A stretch of 6,435 bases of DNA from the NCBI GenBank assembly GCA_017540915.1, contig JAFYAD010000036.1:1-6435 (forward strand). The letters are read 5' to 3'. The position numbers and the translations under genes were made by a program. Position 1 is the stretch's first letter, and each line of letters begins with the position of its first letter. A model generated the notes under the pieces. That model was not told where the DNA came from and did not search any database. It was given only the letters and a program-made list of their open reading frames with translations. Below, in pieces: positions 1 through 6,083 of the stretch. This DNA is from Lachnospiraceae bacterium. Lineage in GTDB: Bacteria > Bacillota_A > Clostridia > Lachnospirales > Lachnospiraceae.

Positions 1-513
<513 letters not shown>

Positions 514-520
514 AATTTGG

Positions 521-536
521 CGACTGTTTACAGTCG
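521..536. repeat. Palindrome in the atpD-atpC spacer
   Basis: CGACTGTTTACAGTCG is a perfect palindrome (7-bp arms around TT) filling the middle of the 45-nt gap between atpD and atpC. As RNA it could form a 6-bp stem with a UUUA loop. It has no following T-run, so it is not a standard terminator. GTTTACAG recurs as a direct repeat at 526-533 and 541-548. Its core ACTGTTTACAGT matches the palindrome at 2716-2733. It may be an intra-operon processing or pausing hairpin, or a dispersed palindrome; the sequence does not decide. Confidence 0.6.
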
Positions 537-546
537 GTTCGTTTAC

Positions 547-552
547 AGAGGA
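547..552 (+). promoter_or_regulatory. Ribosome binding site fixing the atpC start
   Basis: AGAGGA lies 6 nt before ATG 559. The frame is open further upstream to a TTG at 517, but that codon has no Shine-Dalgarno and would translate the palindrome at 521-536. The 133-residue product from 559 also matches the family length. Confidence 0.75.
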
Positions 553-558
553 TCAATA

Positions 559-960
559 ATGGCAGATAACAGCTTTGAAGTAAGGATCATCACTCCGGAC
601 CGTGTCTTTTATGAAGGTACTGCGGAGATGATCGAATTCAATACGGTGGAGGGTGAGATAGGTGTATACAAGAATCATATACCTCTCACCACTGTCATCG
701 CTCCGGGGATCGTGGTGATCACTGAGGGTGATGAGAAAAAGAAAGCTGCGGTACATGCCGGATTCGCGGAGATTTTGTCCGATAAGGTCACAATTCTTGC
801 TGAGATTGCTGAGTGGCCGGATGAGATCGATGTGGACAGGGCTATGGCTGCGAGAGACAGGGCTGAGAAGCGCCTTGCGGAGAAAGACACAGGTCTGGAT
901 GTGATGAGGGCTGAGATGGCTCTCAGGAAGTCTCTCGTCAGAATAGGTATTCGCAGTTAG
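559..960 (+). CDS. atpC: F-type ATP synthase subunit epsilon
   Basis: Epsilon subunit of the F1 central stalk, coupling gamma rotation to catalysis and acting as an inhibitor of ATP hydrolysis. The product is 133 residues, the usual length. The N-terminal beta-sandwich (about 1-85) begins with [16 protein letters not shown] and contains the typical [14 protein letters not shown] stretch. The C-terminal helical hairpin (about 88-133) is rich in Ala, Glu and Arg ([18 protein letters not shown]). It is the last atp gene, 45 nt after atpD. No terminator follows: the stop TAG is only 19 nt from the next start, so transcription probably continues into the chemoreceptor gene. The start at ATG 559 is chosen for its Shine-Dalgarno and for family length. 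Confidence 0.96.
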   Translation: MADNSFEVRIITPDRVFYEGTAEMIEFNTVEGEIGVYKNHIPLTTVIAPGIVVITEGDEKKKAAVHAGFAEILSDKVTILAEIAEWPDEIDVDRAMAARDRAEKRLAEKDTGLDVMRAEMALRKSLVRIGIRS

Positions 961-979
961 GGATCAAGGAGGATGCCGA

Positions 980-2662
980 ATGAAGCTAAATACCAGAGGA
1001 ATAAGTTTCAGACTATTGTATGCAATTACCGGACTCATACCCATGATACTGACTGCAGTAGCGGTTTGTATCACAGCGGTCGTATTGTTGAACACGGAAG
1101 TATCAGATGGAGAACATACGACATTACAGGCCACGGCGTACAGTCTTGCGGAATATTTTGCCTATGATGTGAGAGAGAACGGTTTTGTGGATTATGATGA
1201 GTACTCGGATCATGTTTATGTAGAGTCTCTTAAGGACATGAGTATTGAGATGACTCTGTTTCAGGGTGATACCAGATTCATTACATCCCTTAAGAATGAG
1301 GACGGAACTTATTTTGAGGGAACCAAAGCCGGTCCGGGAATCTGGGAGACTGTCAGCAGTGGCAAGGACTATATGTCTGAGGATGTAAAGATCGGAAACC
1401 GTAAGTATTTTGTATACTACACTCCGGTGTATTCCGATGAGGCGAAGACACAGGTCTGGGGAATGGCTTTTGCGGGTATTCCCATGGACAATGTTCATAT
1501 TATCACCAGAAATACAACGACAAAACTGATCCTCATAGTGCTGATCTTTGTGGTGATATTCACCATTATCTTACTGTATCTGAGCAATCTGTTCACAAAG
1601 ACAATACTTGCCATAAAGACGGCGGTGAATCACCTTGAGCAGGGTGATATTCATTATCGCAATAACATAAAATCCGCCTGTACCGATCTGCAGGGTGTTG
1701 CATTCTCATTGAACATGCTGACGGACAGGCTGGATAAGACCATCGGTGCTATCAGGACTACCAGCACAAATCTGGGGCAGTCAGTGCAGAATGTGGATGA
1801 AATGTCCATAAGCAGTGCGGACGGAGCAAATCAGATCAACACCATCGTTAATGAACTTGCCACCACGGCGCAGACAATGGCTGAGAATGTTCAGATGGCG
1901 AATTCAGCGGTCATCACAATGGGTGATTCCATTGACAATATCACCAGGCTCTCGGAAGATGCTGCAGAGAAAGCAAAGGTGATGAGAGAGAGCAATGAAA
2001 ATGCCATGGGTCGTATGAGGGAGGTTCTGGCCAGCAATGAAAGCTCGGTTGAGTCTATTAATCAGATGACGGAGCAGACCAAGGCATGTACGGCGGCAGC
2101 CCAGAGTATACAGAGCGCAACTGAGGTTATTGCAGAGATCGCAAGTCAGACCAATCTTTTGGCGCTTAATGCTTCCATTGAGGCGGCGAGAGCGGGAGAG
2201 GCAGGCAAAGGCTTTGCGGTTGTTGCTGAGAATATACGTTCACTTGCCGAACAGAGCAATCAGAGTGCTCAGGATATCGGTAATTCAGTGCATGATGTAG
2301 TGACCAAGGCTTCCACATGTGAGTCTATGGCCATGGGCGCAAGGGAACTCATGCAGCAGCAGAGAGAGCTCGTGCATGCGGTTTCCGGCGATATGGACAA
2401 TCTAAGCCTTAAGGTTGGTGAGGTTGTGGAGGATATCAATCAGGTCAGCGAAGAAGCTGCCAGTCTTGACAGCGCTAAAGCTTCCGTATTGGGCAATATC
2501 TCCGATCTTTCTGCAATCTCCGAGGAGAATGCTGCAAGCGCTGAGGAGGTTACGGCTACGATAGATACGATAGCAGCGGGCATCTCCGGTACCAAGGATG
2601 AGTCCGGACAGATGAGAGGCATGGCTGACGAGCTTACCGATCGCATGAGTTTCTTCAACTGA
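980..2662 (+). CDS. Methyl-accepting chemotaxis protein (Cache-HAMP-MCP signal)
   Basis: Transmembrane chemoreceptor that would signal through CheW/CheA to the flagellar motor. The product is 560 residues. A first membrane helix (about 12-37) is followed by an extracellular domain (about 38-181) resembling a single Cache fold: [15 protein letters not shown], a [12 protein letters not shown] strand and GMAFAGI. A second helix (about 182-203) is followed by HAMP (about 204-256) and the long coiled-coil signalling domain (about 260-545). Its hairpin tip is the highly conserved [20 protein letters not shown] through VVAENIR, residues 386-420. There is no C-terminal CheR/CheB-tethering pentapeptide; the protein ends [10 protein letters not shown]. 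The start is set by AAGGAGG at 966-972, 7 nt before ATG. It lies 19 nt behind atpC, leaving no room for a normal promoter between them, and is followed by a strong terminator. The ligand cannot be predicted; Cache domains often bind small organic acids or amino acids. Confidence 0.97.
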   Translation: MKLNTRGISFRLLYAITGLIPMILTAVAVCITAVVLLNTEVSDGEHTTLQATAYSLAEYFAYDVRENGFVDYDEYSDHVYVESLKDMSIEMTLFQGDTRFITSLKNEDGTYFEGTKAGPGIWETVSSGKDYMSEDVKIGNRKYFVYYTPVYSDEAKTQVWGMAFAGIPMDNVHIITRNTTTKLILIVLIFVVIFTIILLYLSNLFTKTILAIKTAVNHLEQGDIHYRNNIKSACTDLQGVAFSLNMLTDRLDKTIGAIRTTSTNLGQSVQNVDEMSISSADGANQINTIVNELATTAQTMAENVQMANSAVITMGDSIDNITRLSEDAAEKAKVMRESNENAMGRMREVLASNESSVESINQMTEQTKACTAAAQSIQSATEVIAEIASQTNLLALNASIEAARAGEAGKGFAVVAENIRSLAEQSNQSAQDIGNSVHDVVTKASTCESMAMGARELMQQQRELVHAVSGDMDNLSLKVGEVVEDINQVSEEAASLDSAKASVLGNISDLSAISEENAASAEEVTATIDTIAAGISGTKDESGQMRGMADELTDRMSFFN

Positions 2663-2676
2663 ACATAAAGTTATCG

Positions 2677-2707
2677 GGAGCAGGAAGTTTTTCCTGCTCC
2701 TTTTTTT
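2677..2707 (+). terminator. Intrinsic terminator after the chemoreceptor gene
   Basis: A perfect 10-bp stem, GGAGCAGGAA (2677-2686) and TTCCTGCTCC (2691-2700), has a 4-nt GTTT loop and is followed directly by seven T residues (2701-2707). It begins 14 nt after the MCP stop and is a textbook rho-independent terminator. It probably ends the atp-MCP transcript. Confidence 0.95.
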
Positions 2708-2715
2708 GATGTCCG

Positions 2716-2733
2716 GTTACTGTTCACAGTAAC
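2716..2733. repeat. Perfect 18-bp palindrome in the intergenic region
   Basis: GTTACTGTTCACAGTAAC has 8-bp arms around TC. It lies 8 nt past the terminator T-run and about 53 nt upstream of the candidate -35 of the PilZ gene. It has no T-run of its own. The inner 12 bases, ACTGTTCACAGT, differ by one base from the core of the palindrome at 521-536. It could be a regulator site or a copy of a dispersed palindromic repeat. Confidence 0.65.
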
Positions 2734-2785
2734 GATGTCTGTAAATTTCCTTCTGCCGGTGACAAAAAAACATAGAATATTTGAA

Positions 2786-2815
2786 TTGTTTGTAGTAAAA
2801 TAAGCTTTGTATGAT
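2786..2815 (+). promoter_or_regulatory. Candidate sigma-A promoter for the PilZ gene cluster
   Basis: TTGTTT (2786-2791) and TATGAT (2810-2815) are separated by 18 nt in an AT-rich stretch that follows a terminator and precedes the PilZ gene. The -10 matches the consensus at 5 of 6 positions, while the -35 is weak. The predicted start near 2822 would give a 5' leader of about 30 nt. No sigma-28 (flagellar) pattern was found here. Confidence 0.45.
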
Positions 2816-2851
2816 TTTTTGTAAATGAAGTGCCGCTGTTAGGGGGAGTAT

Positions 2852-3541
2852 ATGAAGATAAACGAGGTAAAAGACAAATTTATATCCGTTCTGATACAGA
2901 TGGATAAAAAGGTCGTAGCCTTAAAGGGACAGAGGATTGAGGTAGAAGATGATTTTTTTGATTCCCTGAGCCTGCCTTCGGACAGTTCTGCGATCATGAC
3001 TGAGGTTTTGCGTACCGAAGACGGAAAAGCGGTGTCGCTGGATGCAGATAAGATCGAAATACATATTCAGACCGTTGTTGACAATAAAATGTACAGATTT
3101 TTTAATGTCAAACACAAGCGGGTAAAGCTGGGTGGCGAGAACTGCGAATGCTTTTACACCATAAAGGAAGCCCAGAAGATCGAGCAGAGAAAAGCTTATC
3201 GCTGCGGGATCAGTCTTCCCTGTCAGGTTGCCAGGGCCAGTGACACAACAGCGCAGAGCGCAACATTGAAAGATCTCAGCATATTGGGAGGTGCTCTTTT
3301 ATCCACGAACCTCGAGCTGAAGGTTGGAGAGTTTGTAACAGTAAGATTTTCTGACAGTGTAAGTCCCCAGAAGGAAGGCGAGGCGGCGGAAAAGGTGAAC
3401 ATATCATTTTCTGCTACCGTAAACAGGGTGAGGATCATAGGAAAGTTCAATGAGTACGGTCTTGTGATAAAAGAATGCAATGCCAATGTTTTGTCCAAGT
3501 ATATCAGCACAAAACAGCGTTTACAGATCAAAAAAGATTAG
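2852..3541 (+). CDS. PilZ-domain protein, YcgR-like (probable c-di-GMP receptor)
   Basis: Cytoplasmic protein of 229 residues with the two-part layout of YcgR-type flagellar brake proteins. The N-terminal all-beta domain (about 1-105) is followed by a C-terminal PilZ domain (about 110-225). Both c-di-GMP binding motifs are present: RxxxR as R113-K-A-Y-R117, and DxSxxG as D141-L-S143-I-L-G146. Binding of c-di-GMP is therefore likely. Acting on motility or on surface polysaccharide is inference from the family, made more plausible by the chemoreceptor gene just upstream. The start at ATG 2852 has AGGGGGAG (2841-2848) before it. The gene is the first of a same-strand cluster; the exchanger starts 64 nt after its stop, with no terminator between. 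There is no signal peptide or membrane segment. Confidence 0.88.
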   Translation: MKINEVKDKFISVLIQMDKKVVALKGQRIEVEDDFFDSLSLPSDSSAIMTEVLRTEDGKAVSLDADKIEIHIQTVVDNKMYRFFNVKHKRVKLGGENCECFYTIKEAQKIEQRKAYRCGISLPCQVARASDTTAQSATLKDLSILGGALLSTNLELKVGEFVTVRFSDSVSPQKEGEAAEKVNISFSATVNRVRIIGKFNEYGLVIKECNANVLSKYISTKQRLQIKKD

Positions 3542-3592
3542 TTTTCAGAATGAAAGACATGATTGTTCGATCATGCCGGTACATAATATGCC

Positions 3593-3598
3593 AGGAGG
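3593..3598 (+). promoter_or_regulatory. Ribosome binding site fixing the TTG start of the exchanger
   Basis: A consensus AGGAGG stands 7 nt before TTG 3606. In-frame ATG codons upstream (for example 3480, inside the PilZ gene) lack such a site. They would add a hydrophilic 42-residue extension foreign to this transporter family. Confidence 0.85.
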
Positions 3599-3605
3599 TA
3601 GCAAA

Positions 3606-4607
3606 TTGGAAAACCTGATAAACACATTACCGATTCCGGTGGTTTTTCTGTTCCTTATCGCAGGCTTTGCGCTGCTGATCAAAGGGGCAGATTTTTTCGT
3701 GGAGGGAAGCTCGGCTGTAGCGCACAAATTCAAAGTGCCCTCTATCATAATAGGTCTGACGGTTGTGGCGATGGGCACCAGTCTTCCGGAGACTGCCGTG
3801 TCCGTTACGGCATCAATAGCCGGCAAGAATTCGCTGGCCATCAGTAATGTCACCGGATCTAATATTTTCAACATCATAATGGTCATCGGTGTCTGTGCTC
3901 TGCTGACTCCGGTTGCTGTACAGAAAGAGACATTGAAACGGGATCTGCCATTTTCGGCACTCTGCGCCTGCCTTCTGGGTGCGCTGGGGATTTTGTCTTT
4001 CGGAGATCCGGCCGGCATGACTTTGGGCAATCTGGATGGTATAATATTGCTGACTCTTTTTGTGATATATCTCTCTTTTTTGGTGATCACAACATTAAAA
4101 GCCAGAAAGTCCGCATCAGATAAGGATGAGGCGGATGAAGGTGATGAGACCAAAAAGAATCTTCCGATATGGCTTTCCCTCATTTTTATAGTGGGAGGCG
4201 CTGCGGCAATCGTGGTGGGAGGAGATCTCACAGTGGATTCCGCCAGCCGTATCGCAATGGCATTTGGTATGAGTGAAACATTGGTCGGTCTTACGATAGT
4301 ATCTATTGGTACCAGTTTGCCTGAGCTTGTAACCTCTGTAGTGGCAGCCCACAAGAACGAGGTTGACATGGCTTTAGGAAATGCCATTGGCTCCAATGTC
4401 TTCAATATTTTGATGGTTTTGGGTATTGCAGCAGCCATAAGTCCGGTGACAATGCTGAAAGAGAATGTTATAGATATCGCTGTACTGCTGTGTATAACAC
4501 TGGTGGTATGGGTGTTTGCATATACCAAAAAGCAGATCAACCGCATTGAGGGCGGCGTGATGGTGGCAATGTATGCCGCATATGCGGTTTATATTTGTCT
4601 CCGATGA
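3606..4607 (+). CDS. CaCA-family Na+/Ca2+ exchanger (YrbG-like)
   Basis: Inner-membrane cation antiporter of 333 residues, very hydrophobic and probably with about ten helices in two inverted halves. Both alpha repeats are clear. Alpha-1 is GTSLPET (57-63) to GSNIFNI (84-90), and alpha-2 is GTSLPEL (235-241) to GSNVFNI (262-268). The ion-liganding glutamates are E62 and E240. A charged cytosolic loop (about 165-185, SDKDEADEGDE) joins the halves. The expected role is Na+-driven Ca2+ export, although cation choice within bacterial members is often untested. The Asp that follows the second glutamate by 27 residues in the archaeal NCX_Mj protein is Asn267 here. The start is TTG 3606, with AGGAGG 7 nt upstream. 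The gene lies 64 nt after the PilZ gene and 27 nt before the 91-aa gene, so a shared transcript is likely. Confidence 0.93.
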   Translation: MENLINTLPIPVVFLFLIAGFALLIKGADFFVEGSSAVAHKFKVPSIIIGLTVVAMGTSLPETAVSVTASIAGKNSLAISNVTGSNIFNIIMVIGVCALLTPVAVQKETLKRDLPFSALCACLLGALGILSFGDPAGMTLGNLDGIILLTLFVIYLSFLVITTLKARKSASDKDEADEGDETKKNLPIWLSLIFIVGGAAAIVVGGDLTVDSASRIAMAFGMSETLVGLTIVSIGTSLPELVTSVVAAHKNEVDMALGNAIGSNVFNILMVLGIAAAISPVTMLKENVIDIAVLLCITLVVWVFAYTKKQINRIEGGVMVAMYAAYAVYICLR

Positions 4608-4634
4608 TTCCGGAATTGTGAAAAAGGGGTTTGT

Positions 4635-4910
4635 ATGAGCGAAAATGATGCGCTTGATATGACAGTTTCACCTATATGTGTTAAAGATGGCAAAAAGATT
4701 GCCTTTGTGAGATTTACGGACGGAGTGCGCAGCGCCGAGGGTGTGATACCCATGTGCGATATCACCGAAAATAAAGGCTTTTCCGATGATGAAGTAGCCA
4801 AACTGGAGGATTACATGAAAGCAGAGCTTCCGACACTCAAGAAAATGGCTGCTAACGTTAATGTCATGAAAGCCTTTATGGGAGATAAAAACAGTTTCAG
4901 CAGTCCGTAA
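4635..4910 (+). CDS. Small conserved protein of unknown function (91 aa)
   Basis: I cannot assign a function. The product is an acidic, soluble-looking protein of 91 residues with no signal peptide, membrane helix or cysteine cluster (Cys15 and Cys41 only). Its N-terminal half (VSPICVKDGKKIAFVRFTDG, then RSAEGVIPMCDI) looks like a small beta unit. The C-terminal half (SDDEVAKLEDYMKAELPTLKKMAANVNVMKAFMG) looks helical. The style resembles short uncharacterised proteins I associate with Lachnospiraceae; this is recall, not a search. ATG 4635 has AAAGGGG 5 nt upstream. The gene is 27 nt behind the exchanger, suggesting co-transcription. Its last codons (NSFSS) are formed by the left arm of a 15-bp inverted repeat, and its stop lies 4 nt from the stop of the convergent BIG2 gene. 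Coding is supported by the ribosome site and sensible composition. Confidence 0.8.
   Translation: MSENDALDMTVSPICVKDGKKIAFVRFTDGVRSAEGVIPMCDITENKGFSDDEVAKLEDYMKAELPTLKKMAANVNVMKAFMGDKNSFSSP
4891..4905 (+). repeat. Left arm of a perfect 15-bp inverted repeat flanking the BIG2 gene
   Basis: ACAGTTTCAGCAGTC overlaps the last sense codons of the 91-aa gene (Ser-Phe-Ser-Ser and part of the final Pro). Its exact reverse complement is at 5949-5963. The match stops at both edges and does not extend. On the minus strand it lies 9 nt beyond the BIG2 stop and is followed by a short T-run (TTTTT counting its last base). Confidence 0.7.
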
Positions 4911-4914
4911 TGTA

Positions 4915-5925
4915 TTACTCGTTCAGGATCTTCACGATACAGCTTGCCTTTGCACCGTCCTCTTTGACATAGACATAGGCTTTACCGGTTTGTCTGGCTT
5001 TGATGGTGCCGTCTCCCGTGACTGATAGAATGGTATCGTTTGATGAACTCCATTCCGGTGTGTTGCCGCTGGATACAGTGGCTTTAAGCCTTGTGGTATC
5101 GCCCACTCTCATGGAGAGACTGTCTTTGGAAAGCGTTATGATAGGCTGCATTACGGTCACTTTGCAGCTTTTGCTGACACCGTCAACCTTTACGGTGATG
5201 GTGGCACTGCCGTGGGAAACTGCAGTCACAAAGCCGTTTTCATCCACGGTAGCCACCGAGTTGCGACTGGATTTCCACTCCGGCTCGGAGTTGTTGGAAC
5301 ACTTGAGTTCCAGCCTTTTGGTCTGATCACGGTATAGTCTTATCTCTGAATGGCTCAGTGAGAGAGTGGGTTTTTTGACGGTTACCTTACAGGTTGCACT
5401 GACTCCGTCGGCTTTTGCGGTAATGGTGGCGGAACCGCATTTTTTGGCGGTGATCAGGCCTGTGTCGTCAACCTCCAGCACTGACTGGGATGAGGATCTC
5501 CATGAAATGTCATGGCCGGTTGATACTGAGGCTGAAAGCTGCACGCTCTCACCGTTTTCCATAGAGAGTTCTGTCCTGGATATCCTGATGGTGGATTTAG
5601 CTACAGTGACCCTGCATGATGCCTCTCCACCTGACACCTTGGCTGTGATCTTGCAGCTGCCGGCTTTTTTGCCGGTGACAACTCCGTAGGAGTTAACGGA
5701 TGCTATGGATGAACTGCTGCTCTTAAAGGTAGGCATTTCGCCGTTTGTGGTCACGGCTACCAGCAGAAATTCACCGTCGATTGGGATGGTTTTTGAATAA
5801 CTTGACAGTAACACAAAATTTATCTTCGTCCCGGCATGGACTGCGGCACAGGGATTTACCGACGTCATGATGAGACAAAAGGATAAAATATATAAGATTT
5901 TCCTGATGGTTGTATAGTTTTTCAT
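4915..5925 (-). CDS. Secreted protein with four BIG2 (bacterial Ig-like) repeats
   Basis: Predicted extracellular protein of 336 residues. It starts with a Sec signal peptide: basic MKNYTTIRK, a hydrophobic core of about 10-24, and likely cleavage after VHA (about residue 31). Cys26 follows Pro, so there is no lipobox. The rest is four tandem Ig-like modules, about 33-109, 112-183, 186-259 and 262-334. Each shows the BIG2 pattern of a W/F-x-SSS strand, then V-x-x-x-G-x-hydrophobic-T/K-A, then a GSATITAKADGVSATCKVTV-type end. One cysteine (104, 179, 254, 329) recurs every 75 residues. No enzyme domain, LPXTG motif or C-terminal membrane anchor is present, so retention at the surface is unexplained. 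The start ATG 5925 has AAAGGAGA about 5 nt upstream and a good promoter at 5998-5970. The role is probably adhesion or structural; this is inference. Confidence 0.9.
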   Translation of the reverse strand: MKNYTTIRKILYILSFCLIMTSVNPCAAVHAGTKINFVLLSSYSKTIPIDGEFLLVAVTTNGEMPTFKSSSSSIASVNSYGVVTGKKAGSCKITAKVSGGEASCRVTVAKSTIRISRTELSMENGESVQLSASVSTGHDISWRSSSQSVLEVDDTGLITAKKCGSATITAKADGVSATCKVTVKKPTLSLSHSEIRLYRDQTKRLELKCSNNSEPEWKSSRNSVATVDENGFVTAVSHGSATITVKVDGVSKSCKVTVMQPIITLSKDSLSMRVGDTTRLKATVSSGNTPEWSSSNDTILSVTGDGTIKARQTGKAYVYVKEDGAKASCIVKILNE

Positions 5926-5941
5926 GGCAATCTCCTTTCAT

Positions 5942-5959
5942 TTTCAGAGACTGCTGAAA
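5942..5959 (-). repeat. Hairpin in the 5' leader of the BIG2 gene
   Basis: TTTCAG (5942-5947) and CTGAAA (5954-5959) are 6-bp arms with a 6-nt loop, lying 5 nt upstream of the Shine-Dalgarno (5931-5936) in the BIG2 leader. The hairpin overlaps the right arm of the 15-bp inverted repeat, so the two pairings would compete in RNA. It is short and AU-rich, hence only a weak candidate. Confidence 0.35.
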
Positions 5960-5963
5960 CTGT
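5949..5963 (-). repeat. Right arm of the 15-bp inverted repeat, at the BIG2 transcription start
   Basis: GACTGCTGAAACTGT is the exact reverse complement of 4891-4905. It lies 23 nt upstream of the BIG2 start codon and begins about 6 nt downstream of the predicted -10, so the BIG2 mRNA should begin at or near the outer edge of this arm. The promoter itself lies outside the repeat-bounded segment. Confidence 0.7.
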
Positions 5964-5969
5964 AGGGCA

Positions 5970-5998
5970 ATAATACTACGGAAATGACTTTCTGTCAT
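5970..5998 (-). promoter_or_regulatory. Predicted sigma-A promoter of the BIG2 gene
   Basis: Read on the minus strand, ATGACA (5998-5993) and TATTAT (5975-5970) are separated by exactly 17 nt. Each differs from consensus at one position. The predicted start near 5963 gives a leader of about 38 nt before ATG 5925. A 5-bp inverted repeat, ATGAC-tttct-GTCAT (5984-5998), covers the -35 and part of the spacer and could be an operator. Confidence 0.7.
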
Positions 5999-6023
5999 GT
6001 CGGGAAAACTCACAAAGATAGAT

Positions 6024-6051
6024 TTTACGCTTTAACGTGACATAGTAATAA
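6024..6051 (+). promoter_or_regulatory. Weak candidate promoter for the gene at 6084
   Basis: TTTACG (6024-6029) and TAATAA (6046-6051) have a 16-nt spacer in the AT-rich part of the divergent region. The -35 matches 4 of 6 positions and the -10 only 3 of 6. A promoter is expected here because the gene to the left is divergent, but the exact elements are uncertain. Confidence 0.25.
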
Positions 6052-6083
6052 ATGCATGAATTTTTTTGCCCCAGAGGTGAGAC

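Noticed and set aside
517..558. TTG-initiated 14-residue extension of atpC
   Set aside because: It lacks a Shine-Dalgarno, would translate the palindrome and exceeds the family length. ATG 559 with AGAGGA is the better start.
973..1167. 64-codon frame starting inside the MCP ribosome site
   Set aside because: It overlaps the MCP in another frame, has no ribosome site of its own and no protein-like features.
3558..3575. CATGAT-6-ATCATG hairpin between the PilZ and exchanger genes as a terminator
   Set aside because: The stem is only 6 bp and AT-rich, and no T-run follows.
3561..3589. Possible promoter GATTGT-17-TAATAT before the exchanger
   Set aside because: The -10 ends 3 nt before the AGGAGG, so transcription would start within the ribosome site. 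The -35 is also poor.
3480..3605. ATG-initiated 42-residue extension of the exchanger, overlapping the PilZ gene
   Set aside because: The extension is hydrophilic and unlike the family, and a perfect AGGAGG precedes TTG 3606.
3545..4546. Long open frame (333 codons) on the minus strand opposite the exchanger
   Set aside because: The plus strand encodes an unmistakable CaCA transporter with both alpha repeats. The minus frame has no recognisable domain and no convincing ribosome site, and is a shadow of codon bias.
5000..5689. Two plus-strand frames (5000-5326 and 5366-5689) opposite the BIG2 gene
   Set aside because: They mirror the repeated BIG2 coding strand, have no ribosome sites and are similar to each other only because the modules are.
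4891..5963. Reading the 15-bp inverted repeat as the ends of an insertion sequence
   Set aside because: The enclosed gene is a secreted Ig-like protein, not a transposase. I also see no target-site duplication outside the arms.
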